Origin: Anatilimnocola floriformis
GTDB taxonomy: Bacteria > Planctomycetota > Planctomycetia > Pirellulales > Pirellulaceae
Direction: 5' to 3'
DNA: 64,000 bases
NCBI RefSeq assembly: GCF_024256385.1
Contig: NZ_JAMLFW010000001.1
Coordinates: forward strand, 4,402,001-4,466,000
In this document: positions 43,371 to 50,959 of the stretch, in pieces
Position numbering within the stretch: position 1 is the stretch's first letter
Layout: each line of letters opens with the position of its first letter
The notes under the pieces: model-generated
What the model was told of the DNA's origin: nothing
The model's database searches: none
What the model saw: only the letters and a program-made list of their open reading frames with translations
Program-made: the position numbers and the translations under genes

Positions 43371-43620
43371 TCAGTCGGGCTTTGTGCTGCTAACGCAGCG
43401 GCCTGACAACTCACAAAACCTACTCGCTCCGTAGCGGATGCCAGCCGGGCTGGATGTGGATGCTCCACATTCGCGTTGCCCGCCGCTGTTGCCGCTCGTT
43501 GCTCGCACTGCACTTTGCATCGCCGCCTCCGGCCGATCCCGCGCTCGTCGTCTATCCAGACACAGCTCGCAGGGTTCGGTTCGCTCGGTTGCGAATGCAC
43601 CAAACGAGAGAACATCCATC

Positions 43621-44199
43621 ATGAACGGTTTTGAAAACACTTTGGAATTGCAGAATTTGGAATTGATTGCCCTGGTGCAGCGCGCTCAGACGGGTGACCG
43701 GGTCGCCTTTGGCGAGTTGTTCGAGCGGTTCGAGCGGCATGTGCTGGCGATCGCCATTCGTCGGTTGGGTGACTACGCCGAGGCGCAGGAGCTGTGCCAG
43801 GACGTGTTCATCCAGGCCCTGACGAAGATCAGCCAGCTGCGGCAGCCGGAAGCTTTCGCGGGTTGGTTGCGGTCGATCACGAACCGGATGGCCATCAACC
43901 GGGTCGTGCGGAAGAGCCACGATCAGCCGCTCGATAACGAAGCGCTCGAGCTGAACTGCATCGTCGAAGAGACGCCGCTCGAGAACGCGCTCGAGGACGA
44001 GCGGAAGGATCGGGTCCGGGAAGGTCTCGCCCAGCTGGGCGATGTCGACCGGGAGACGCTCGAAGCCTTCTACGTTCGGGGTCAGTCGCTGGTCGAAATG
44101 GCCGACGAATTCGACGCGCCGCTCGGCACGATCAAGCGGCGGTTGCACGTCGCTCGGAAGCGGCTCGCGAAGCACGTGGAAGAGCTGGTGGCTGTGTAA
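43621..44199 (+). CDS. ECF-like sigma-70 family sigma factor
   Basis: A 192-aa sigma factor with region 2 (FGELFERFERHVLAIAIRRLGDYAEAQELCQDVFIQAL, FAGWLRSITNRMAINRVV) and region 4 (LAQLGDVDRETLEAFYVRGQSLVEMADEFDAPLGTIKRRLHVARKRL). ATG at 43621 is taken as the start; the frame is open for 61 more codons upstream but that part is not protein-like. Arginine is coded almost only by CGG and leucine by CTG/CTC/TTG, which differs from the HEAT gene next door. No anti-sigma gene is adjacent. A perfect terminator hairpin follows. The long structured leader before it suggests post-transcriptional control. Confidence 0.9.
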   Translation: MNGFENTLELQNLELIALVQRAQTGDRVAFGELFERFERHVLAIAIRRLGDYAEAQELCQDVFIQALTKISQLRQPEAFAGWLRSITNRMAINRVVRKSHDQPLDNEALELNCIVEETPLENALEDERKDRVREGLAQLGDVDRETLEAFYVRGQSLVEMADEFDAPLGTIKRRLHVARKRLAKHVEELVAV

Positions 44200-44226
44200 G
44201 CTGCCGGGTTCTTGCTCTTAATCCTA

Positions 44227-44270
44227 ACTCCCTCTCCTCGGTACTCCGGGGAGAGGGTTGGGGTGAGGGG
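44227..44270 (+). repeat. 44-bp palindromic intergenic repeat, copy 3
   Basis: Identical to the element at 8288 over 44 bp. It lies between the sigma factor stop and its terminator. Confidence 0.85.
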
Positions 44271-44308
44271 TTGAATCGTGCTTGTACATTTTTTGATAAC
44301 AACAATCT

Positions 44309-44341
44309 GGGCGAGCTATCGATCGATAGCTCGCCCTTTTT
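44309..44341 (+). terminator. Rho-independent terminator
   Basis: A 28-nt perfect palindrome (GGGCGAGCTATCGA and its complement) followed by five T residues. It lies 110 bp after the sigma factor stop, beyond the 44-bp repeat, and ends that transcript before the HEAT-repeat gene. Confidence 0.9.
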
Positions 44342-44406
44342 GCTGCGCGGGGCGAACTTCGCTAGAATGCCACCAGCCTATCGGGGCTGGCCGGAGCAAT
44401 TTCGTG

Positions 44407-46923
44407 ATGAATCCTTTCCTGCGCGCCGCCGTTCTTGCGGTTCTCACCTATGGCCTGATTTCTTCGCTGCGCGCCGATGAACCCGAAAACGTCGCGACGG
44501 TCAGCGCCAAACTCAACAGCGACGATCCGTCGGTTCAGTGGGATGGCTTGAGCGATCTTGTCGTTTCGCACGAAGGGCTGGTGGGCTGCTTGCCCGCGCT
44601 CGTCAAGTTGGCGCACCGTGACTCGGAATGGCGAGTCGATGCCCTGGTAAAGATCGGCCGATTCGATCGTCGCGCCCGGGGCACCGGGCCACAAATTGCC
44701 GACTTGCTCGAGCATGCGAACGTCGACATTCGCATCGCCGCCGCCGATGCAATTTTGCGCATCGAGAAAAAGAACGAGCCGTCCGTGAAAACTTTAGTCG
44801 GCGCACTTCGAGCCGAAAATGCCCTCCGCCGAAAATCAGCTGTTGAGGCACTGTCGTATCACTCGCGTGTTTCGCAGAGTGCGTTGCCCGCTCTGCTCGC
44901 CGCCGTCAACGATCCGGAAAAAGACGTTCGCGCCGAGGTCGCAACGGCGCTCGGCGAGATTGCTTCGCCCACGTCCACCGAAGTTTTCGCGACTCTCCAG
45001 AAACTTCTCGACGACAAAGACCCCTGGGTTCGCGGCCACGCCGCCGCCGCCCTGTGGCAACTCGATGAGCCCGCCGAGGCACTGCTGCCGACACTCACAA
45101 AGCTGGTGAAGGAATACGAAGTCGATCCCCGCCGTGATGTAATTCAAGACATCTGGGGCCACGACGCGGGGATCAAATTGATTCAAAAAATCGGCTCCGC
45201 CGCCGAAGCGGCTGTGCCTGCGCTCACCGCCGCGCTCGATAGTCCGCAAACCGGCGAGCGTCTGGCCGCGGCCGATGCGCTCGCGGCCATCGGCCCAGCC
45301 GCGGCCCCGGCCATCGACCGCTTGAGCAAATCGCTGCGCGACACCCAAGGTCACACATTTGTTTTCGCACATCGTGCCTGGTTCGTGAGCGATCAAGCAG
45401 CCATCGCTTTAGGCAAAATTGGGCCGGCGGCGCGTCCCAAATTGTTCGCGGCCCTCGAAGATCCTGATGAGCGGGTTCGCAGTCTGGCCGCGTCCCAATT
45501 GGCGACCATGCCACCAGACAACGAGACAGTAGCAGCGCTGCAAAAGTTACTCCGTGACAAGAGCGTTCCCGTGCAAGCCAGTGCGGCCTTTCATCTCGGC
45601 AAACTGGGACCGCGCGCCAAAGTTGCCGTGCCGGAGTTAGTCAACTTGCTCAACGAAAAAGGGGACTGGACTTCCTTTCCTGGCGGCGGCATTGGAACAA
45701 CCTATAGCCTCGCAGACCATGCGGCCGCAGCGCTGCAAGAGTTAAAGCCCTCGGTGGCAGAGGTCGTTCCCACGCTCGTTGAGATGCTCCGCAAGGATCA
45801 ACGCCTGGAACCCGCGCTGCAAAGATACCTACGCGAATTGGGACCAGCCGCGAAAGATGTCATTCCGCTACTCGAGCCGCGGCTGAAAAAAGCGGAAGAG
45901 CGGATGAATATCGCCTTGGTGCTGACGCGAGTCGCGCCGGATCATCCCGGTCTGCTCGATTTGCTGCAGGACCACTTTGATCGAAACAACAACATCGAGA
46001 CATTCGCACAGGCGGTTGGGGAGTTGGAGCCGCGCGGTCGCGCTGCTCTTCCAAGGTTGCGACGGGCGCTGGAAAAAGATGGAGAGTATCTTGAGGTTCG
46101 CAGTGCAATTGCTCCCGCGCTCGTGCGCATCGATCCGGACGACAGTTCCGCCGTCGTGCTGTTGGCGGAAGTGTTGCAGGCCGACCGATGGAATCGCTTG
46201 GATCCGGGGGCGAAGGACGCTTGGCGCGCGCTGGGCAACAAGCGAGTCGCCGCTGAAGCGAAGTTACTTGCGGGACTCACGGCAGTGGGCACCGAGCCGA
46301 CGGACAGCGCCTATTTTCGCGATGTGCTGGAAAAGGAAGCCCGGCTGCGATCGGCGTTGTTGCTGCACGACTTGGGGACTCAAGAACCAGCAGTCGTCAA
46401 AGCTCTGATCGCGCTCTGCGGCTGCGACGGTTGCAGCGTGCGCGGTGAAGCTGCCGATGCGCTCGGCGAAATCGGCTCCGCTGCTGCCAGCGCGGCGACG
46501 ACTCTCGTTAAATTGCTCGACGACGAAGATCAGTACACGGTCGACGGCGACTTTTACGGCAATGTTGGGACGAAACACCTGCCCGGCGATCATGCTCGCG
46601 ACGCCCTCTCCCGAATTGGCACGCCAGCGATCCCTGCTTTGCAAACTGCCCTGAAATCGGACTCGCGCACGATTCGCCGCCGCGCTGCGGAGGCAATCGG
46701 CAACATGGGCACTGCAGGCCAAGCGGCGGGCGATGATTTGCTCCGCGCACTGCGGGACCCGCATCAGGCAATTCGCGCAGCCGCCGCGCGGGGACTCGGC
46801 CAACTGGGCGAAGCGCGCCCCGCTACGATCGAAGCCCTGACGACGGCTGTTGCCGACAAGCATCTGGCCGTTCGTCTCGCGGCTCAGGAATCGCGGGCGG
46901 CACTGACAAAAATTCGCAACTAA
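44407..46923 (+). CDS. Secreted HEAT-repeat protein
   Basis: An 838-aa protein with a signal peptide (FLRAAVLAVLTYGLISSLRA) and then HEAT/PBS-lyase-type repeats along the whole length, for example DVRAEVATALGEIAS, DPWVRGHAAAALWQLDE, ERLAAADALAAIGPAA, ERVRSLAASQLATM and HQAIRAAAARGLGQLGE. Each unit has two helices and the conserved R-x-x-A-A-x-A-L-G-x-I pattern. There is no catalytic domain. Such solenoids serve as binding scaffolds outside the cytoplasm. ATG at 44407 is used (CGGAG upstream); the ORF is open further up but that part overlaps the terminator. Monocistronic or followed directly by the paralogue pair 10 bp downstream. Confidence 0.85.
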   Translation: MNPFLRAAVLAVLTYGLISSLRADEPENVATVSAKLNSDDPSVQWDGLSDLVVSHEGLVGCLPALVKLAHRDSEWRVDALVKIGRFDRRARGTGPQIADLLEHANVDIRIAAADAILRIEKKNEPSVKTLVGALRAENALRRKSAVEALSYHSRVSQSALPALLAAVNDPEKDVRAEVATALGEIASPTSTEVFATLQKLLDDKDPWVRGHAAAALWQLDEPAEALLPTLTKLVKEYEVDPRRDVIQDIWGHDAGIKLIQKIGSAAEAAVPALTAALDSPQTGERLAAADALAAIGPAAAPAIDRLSKSLRDTQGHTFVFAHRAWFVSDQAAIALGKIGPAARPKLFAALEDPDERVRSLAASQLATMPPDNETVAALQKLLRDKSVPVQASAAFHLGKLGPRAKVAVPELVNLLNEKGDWTSFPGGGIGTTYSLADHAAAALQELKPSVAEVVPTLVEMLRKDQRLEPALQRYLRELGPAAKDVIPLLEPRLKKAEERMNIALVLTRVAPDHPGLLDLLQDHFDRNNNIETFAQAVGELEPRGRAALPRLRRALEKDGEYLEVRSAIAPALVRIDPDDSSAVVLLAEVLQADRWNRLDPGAKDAWRALGNKRVAAEAKLLAGLTAVGTEPTDSAYFRDVLEKEARLRSALLLHDLGTQEPAVVKALIALCGCDGCSVRGEAADALGEIGSAAASAATTLVKLLDDEDQYTVDGDFYGNVGTKHLPGDHARDALSRIGTPAIPALQTALKSDSRTIRRRAAEAIGNMGTAGQAAGDDLLRALRDPHQAIRAAAARGLGQLGEARPATIEALTTAVADKHLAVRLAAQESRAALTKIRN

Positions 46924-46933
46924 AGAGTGACCG

Positions 46934-47536
46934 ATGTCTGATGCGTACTTACGAATCGTGGATGTGGAAGTCCCCGAGGAAGATGCTCCTGCGATGGGCA
47001 AGAAGGTGATCGATCGGTTTCGCAAACTGGGGCTGATCACCGGCAAACTGAATAAGAAGTGTGTGCTGGGTGAGGGTGGTGGATATGTGCCAGGACCTGC
47101 GATCACGAAGTACAAGGTCTATCGCCACGATATCACCAAGTTCTTTCCACCGCAAAAAGGCTATGAGTTCTTTGACCATCGCTGGAATGGCGCGGAACCG
47201 ATCGTCGGCGGGCATTACAACTCTTATGCATTTCCGGAAGCCTGGGCCGGAGCGACTTGCTCGAAGTGCAACAAGCCAATCAGCAACCGCGACGACGAAT
47301 TCTTCTACGCCATTTGCGATGCAGTGCAGAAGTGGCAAGAGGAAGAATGCCGAGGCCCCGTTGCCTGTCCGCTTTGCAAAAAGAAAACGGATATCACCAA
47401 ATGGCAATGTCGTACGCCGCTCGGAATCGGAAATCTCTCGTTCAGCTTTTGGAACTGGACCGAGTTCGACTCGCCTGACTGGAGTATTGATATTCCAGCC
47501 ATCGTGGCCGAGGTGACGGGCACACGATCGAACTGA
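46934..47536 (+). CDS. Zinc-ribbon protein of unknown function, paralogue 1
   Basis: A 200-aa cytoplasmic-looking protein with two cysteine pairs: TCSKCNKPI and ACPLCKKKTDITKWQC, likely one zinc site. The N-terminal domain (VEVPEEDAPAMGKKVIDRFRKLGLI) and the C-terminal NLSFSFWNW motif are shared with the next gene, which is about 40 percent identical by eye. I do not recognise a named family. It starts 10 bp after the HEAT gene. The pair may derive from a local duplication; a role in immunity or regulation cannot be concluded. Confidence 0.7.
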   Translation: MSDAYLRIVDVEVPEEDAPAMGKKVIDRFRKLGLITGKLNKKCVLGEGGGYVPGPAITKYKVYRHDITKFFPPQKGYEFFDHRWNGAEPIVGGHYNSYAFPEAWAGATCSKCNKPISNRDDEFFYAICDAVQKWQEEECRGPVACPLCKKKTDITKWQCRTPLGIGNLSFSFWNWTEFDSPDWSIDIPAIVAEVTGTRSN

Positions 47537-47584
47537 CTTCGGGAAATATTTGAGAGCAGTTGTTGAGAGGGATGATTGCTTACG

Positions 47585-48175
47585 ATGAGTGATGAATTTG
47601 AAATGCTGGTGGATGTCGACGTTTCTTTGAAAGATGCACCCACGGTCTGCAAGCAGGTCGTCGATCGGTTGCGCGAGCTGAAGTTGATCACTGGCAGATT
47701 GACGAAAGAATGCGTACTCGGCAAGAGTGGTTACATGCCAGGGCCAGGTGTCGCTCAGGCCTATCGGCGCGATAAGCGAGAACATGACTTTCGCGAACTG
47801 AAGACTTGCGGCGTTGAACCGGAGGTCGGCAGGCACTTTAATGTTTGGGCGCTGGGAGAAGCCTGCGAAGGGTTTGTTTGCCCGAAGTGCGGTGAGGCGA
47901 TCGACGCCTTTGATGAGAAATTCGGTGAGTCGCTGAATTCCGGCCTGACTCTCTGGTCGGAGCAAGCATCCAAAGCTCCTGTCGCTTGTCTGCATTGCCG
48001 CAAGAAAACTGACGTCACCAAGTGGCATTGCCATCCGCCGCTCGGCTTCGGCAATCTTTCGTTCAGCTTTTGGAATTGGCCGCCGCTCAACTCTCCGTCG
48101 TGGCAAATCAACATTCCAGCCATCGTGCGCGAAGTGACCGGCCACACGATTGTTGAGTCGTATGGGCACGTCTAA
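47585..48175 (+). CDS. Zinc-ribbon protein of unknown function, paralogue 2
   Basis: A 196-aa paralogue of the preceding gene with the same order: VDVSLKDAPTVCKQVVDRLRELKLI, the first cysteine pair VCPKCGEAI, the second ACLHCRKKTDVTKWHC, and NLSFSFWNW near the end. In place of the PPQKGYEFFDHRWNG segment of paralogue 1 it has a divergent segment (AYRRDKREHDFRELKTCG). The gap between the genes is 48 bp. ATG at 47585 is used; TTG at 47576 is possible. It ends 3 bp before the convergent plsC stop. Confidence 0.7.
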   Translation: MSDEFEMLVDVDVSLKDAPTVCKQVVDRLRELKLITGRLTKECVLGKSGYMPGPGVAQAYRRDKREHDFRELKTCGVEPEVGRHFNVWALGEACEGFVCPKCGEAIDAFDEKFGESLNSGLTLWSEQASKAPVACLHCRKKTDVTKWHCHPPLGFGNLSFSFWNWPPLNSPSWQINIPAIVREVTGHTIVESYGHV

Positions 48176-48178
48176 CGT

Positions 48179-48814
48179 TCACTCGCGCAGCGCGCGGGCC
48201 TGTTGGTGGCATTGCTGGATTCGCGATGCTAGTTCCGTGACGATTTGCTCATCGCTCATGTTCGCAATCAGTTCTGCGGAAATCGGCTCGCCAATGACCA
48301 CGGCCATCCGGCCGAGGCGAGGCAACTTCGCAGTGCGCGGCCAGGCTTGGAAGGCGCCGTCGAGGCCGACCGGCACGAGTGGCGCTTTGCTGCGGCGAGC
48401 GACGGAACAAAATCCGGGTTTCAGCGGCAGTACTTCGCCGTCGGGAGTGCGAGTTCCCTCGGGAAAGATCAGCACTTGCTCGCCCGCTTTGAGACGGCGG
48501 AGCGTTTCCTTCAAGCCGGCCAGGCCGCCACCCTCGCGATCGATGGGAATGGCATCGAGGTAACGAATCAGCGGCGCGAGAATCGGATTGTGGAACAACG
48601 TATCGCGGGCCAGATAGTTCATCCGGCGATTGCAGGTCAGGCCGACCAGCACGGGATCAAAGAAGCTTTGATGGTTGGAGCAAATCAACCCGCCGCCGGC
48701 CTTCGGGAAGTTTTCCGAGCCCTGCCAGCGCAGGCGAAAGCATACCGTTCCGGCCAATCGTGCGAAGACGCGGAAGGCGTCGTATCCAATTTGCTGAGAC
48801 CAGGGACGTTCCAT
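48179..48814 (-). CDS. plsC: 1-acyl-sn-glycerol-3-phosphate acyltransferase
   Basis: A 211-aa PlsC-type acyltransferase that adds the second acyl chain to make phosphatidic acid. Seen: the catalytic NHxxxxD motif (CSNHQSFFDPVLVG), the second conserved block (MNYLARDTLFHNPIL), the FPEGTRTPDG glycerol-phosphate-binding block, and VPVGLDGAFQAWPR. Length is typical. ATG at 48814 is preferred to 48829, giving MERPW. In many genomes plsC follows cmk; here cmk is 1.5 kb upstream with two other genes in between. Confidence 0.93.
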   Translation of the reverse strand: MERPWSQQIGYDAFRVFARLAGTVCFRLRWQGSENFPKAGGGLICSNHQSFFDPVLVGLTCNRRMNYLARDTLFHNPILAPLIRYLDAIPIDREGGGLAGLKETLRRLKAGEQVLIFPEGTRTPDGEVLPLKPGFCSVARRSKAPLVPVGLDGAFQAWPRTAKLPRLGRMAVVIGEPISAELIANMSDEQIVTELASRIQQCHQQARALRE

Positions 48815-48975
48815 GCGGCAGAAATTCAAGGGTGCGATTCACGTCAGTGAATATTCTAATTCGACGGCCAGCCAGTGTGGGAACAGGGGCAAAACTACTC
48901 AATTTGTCGTATCAACCACGCCGATTCTTCGGTTAGACTGGGCTTCAGTCCCGCCACCTCTCCCTGGTGCTGATC

Positions 48976-49866
48976 ATGCATAACTCCCGCCGTGCGTTTA
49001 CGCTCGTTGAGCTGCTCGTAGTCATCGCCATCATCGGCGTACTCGTGGCGCTTCTTTTGCCCGCCGTGCAGGCCGCTCGCGAAGCTGCCCGGCGGACGCA
49101 GTGCAAGAACAACTTCAAGCAGCTCGCGCTCGCGATTCATACTTATCACGATTCGATTCTCTACCTGCCGCCGGGTTATATCTCGACCAATCCGGGCGTG
49201 GCAGGTTCGTCGTCGTGGTGCCGGACCGGCGGTTTGCAGGGCGCGCCTTGGACGGTTTTGATCCTGCCTTACATCGAGCAGGGGAACCAGCACTCGCAGT
49301 TCAATTTCAACTCGACGTTTCAGGACGATAGCAATGACATGAATGTTGCCAATCGCGCTGTGGTCCAGCCGATGAAGTTCTTTGCTTGCCCGTCGGACAT
49401 TCGCCTGATCAAAAACAAAAACTGGAACAGCTACTTCGGCGTGCAAGGCGGCGGGGCGGCTCCCGATTGCGGCAACACCGATTGCAGTGCGGCCAATGAG
49501 CGCGGCATGTATGTGACGGGTTTGCTCTACGCCGGTTCCAAACTGGCTTTCAAGAATGCGACTGATGGCACGGCCAACGTCTTTTTGATCGGCGAAAATC
49601 GCTACGGCAGCACCGTGTGGGCGGCCAGCGCGAAACAAGACGGCTGCGCGTTTGTCCGCAACATGGCCGGTGCTCAAGATGCGATCAACGTCTTCAAGAC
49701 GACAGGCGTGCACGAAACACGCGGGTTCAGCAGTTACCATCCTGGCACCTGCGGATTCGTGATGCTCGATGGTTCCGTCCACACGGTGACGGAGAACATC
49801 GATCTGAATACTTACCGCCAACTCGCCCAGCGCGACGATGCTCTGCCAACCGGAGGCTTTCAGTAG
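48976..49866 (+). CDS. DUF1559 pilin-like protein (H-x9-DG type)
   Basis: A 296-aa protein with a type IV pilin-like N-terminus (RRAFTLVELLVVIAIIGVLVALLLP), then AVQAAREAARRTQCKNNFKQLALAIHTYHD, the hallmark of planctomycete DUF1559 proteins. The C-terminus SYHPGTCGFVMLDGSVHTV is the H-x9-DG motif. These proteins are present in tens of copies per planctomycete genome and probably build pilin-like envelope structures. ATG at 48976 is used; GTG at 48967 is possible. Its stop overlaps the start of the lipoprotein gene. Confidence 0.93.
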   Translation: MHNSRRAFTLVELLVVIAIIGVLVALLLPAVQAAREAARRTQCKNNFKQLALAIHTYHDSILYLPPGYISTNPGVAGSSSWCRTGGLQGAPWTVLILPYIEQGNQHSQFNFNSTFQDDSNDMNVANRAVVQPMKFFACPSDIRLIKNKNWNSYFGVQGGGAAPDCGNTDCSAANERGMYVTGLLYAGSKLAFKNATDGTANVFLIGENRYGSTVWAASAKQDGCAFVRNMAGAQDAINVFKTTGVHETRGFSSYHPGTCGFVMLDGSVHTVTENIDLNTYRQLAQRDDALPTGGFQ

Positions 49867-50270
49867 TGACTCGCTTGTCCGTTTTGTTATTGATAATGCT
49901 GTGGGCGTGCCTCGCGGGCTGCGGCAGCAATAGTGATGGCCCACGACGATATGCAGTTTCCGGCTCGGTCACCTACCAAGGCAAGCCGGTCCCCAAGGGC
50001 TTCATCACGCTCGAGCCCGATGCAGTTGCCGGCAACAGCGGCCCCGGCGGCGGCACAGAGATTCGCAACGGCAAATACAACACGAAAGTGGCCGGTGGTG
50101 TTGTGGGTGGTGCCTACAAAGTTCGCATCGTCGGCACTGATGGTGTGAAGGTCACCGTTTCGGGCGAAGAGTTGGCCGATGGCCGGCCGCTATTCCCGCC
50201 GTATGAAACGACGTTGGAATTTCCAAAGCAGGGGACCGTGAAGAATTTCGAAATCCCGGCCGCACCCTAG
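49866..50270 (+). CDS. Small lipoprotein, carboxypeptidase-regulatory-like
   Basis: A 134-aa protein with a lipobox (LLLIMLWACLAGC) giving an acylated cysteine at about residue 20, followed by a beta-sandwich domain (YAVSGSVTYQGKPVPKGFITLEP, GKYNTKVAGGVVGGAYKVRIVG) similar to planctomycete transthyretin/carboxypeptidase-regulatory-like lipoproteins. The GTG start at 49866 overlaps the stop codon of the DUF1559 gene (TAGTG). This DUF1559-lipoprotein pairing recurs in planctomycetes and suggests they work together in the envelope. Confidence 0.85.
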   Translation: MTRLSVLLLIMLWACLAGCGSNSDGPRRYAVSGSVTYQGKPVPKGFITLEPDAVAGNSGPGGGTEIRNGKYNTKVAGGVVGGAYKVRIVGTDGVKVTVSGEELADGRPLFPPYETTLEFPKQGTVKNFEIPAAP

Positions 50271-50288
50271 CCAGGATTTGCCAGTTAG

Positions 50289-50954
50289 CTAAACGAGCGT
50301 AAGTTCTCGTTGGCGTTTTTGCACGATTCCTTCGAGCTTCGTGATCACTTGGTCTTGGGTGAGGCCATCGGTGCAAACATCGATGGCATCGGCGGCGCGG
50401 CGAAGCGCACCGTACTCGCGCTCGCTGTCGCGTCGGTCACGTTCGTTGAGTTGAGCGAGAACATCTTCGTACGAGATAGCCTCGCCACGCTGTTTCAGCT
50501 CCGCATGCCTGCGCCCGGCCCGTTCCTCGGCCGAGGCCGTGAGGAAGATCTTGCACTCGGCATTGGGGAACGCGATCGTTCCTTGATCACGGCCTTCGGT
50601 CACGGTGTCGTTGCTATTGGCAAACTCGCGTTGCAGTTGCACGAGTCGTTCGCGAACTCGGCGGTTATCGGCGGCAAGAAAAACTTGTGTGGCAACTTCG
50701 CTGGTGCGGATTAGCGCGGTCACATCAAAGCCATCGAGCAGCACACGGTCGTCGTGCATGATCAGCGAGACCCGCTGCGCCATCTCGGCGATCGTATCGT
50801 GATCTTGCGGGCCCAGTTTGCGACGGAGTGCAGCGTAGGTAATTGCGCGGTACATCGCGCCGGTATCGAGGAATTGAAATCCCAACCGGTGGGCGAGCCG
50901 CCTGGCCACGCTACTTTTGCCGGCCCCCGCGGGGCCATCGATGGCGACGATCAT
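50289..50954 (-). CDS. cmk: Cytidylate kinase
   Basis: A 221-aa nucleoside monophosphate kinase. Seen: the P-loop IDGPAGAGKSSVARRLA, FLDTGAMYRAITYAAL, VTEGRDQGTIAFPNAECKIFLTAS, and the lid region RRHAELKQRGEAISYEDVLAQLNERDRRDS. It phosphorylates CMP and dCMP with ATP in pyrimidine salvage and supply. ATG at 50954 gives the natural MIVAIDG start, and the gene starts 5 bp after the GH38-like gene on the same strand. The usual EGRDIGTVVFP reads EGRDQGTIAFP here, a variation, not a loss of a catalytic residue. Confidence 0.95.
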   Translation of the reverse strand: MIVAIDGPAGAGKSSVARRLAHRLGFQFLDTGAMYRAITYAALRRKLGPQDHDTIAEMAQRVSLIMHDDRVLLDGFDVTALIRTSEVATQVFLAADNRRVRERLVQLQREFANSNDTVTEGRDQGTIAFPNAECKIFLTASAEERAGRRHAELKQRGEAISYEDVLAQLNERDRRDSEREYGALRRAADAIDVCTDGLTQDQVITKLEGIVQKRQRELTLV

Positions 50955-50959
50955 GCTGA

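Noticed and set aside
44278-44406. N-terminal extension of the HEAT-repeat protein
   Set aside because: This part overlaps the sigma factor terminator, and the signal peptide begins at 44407.
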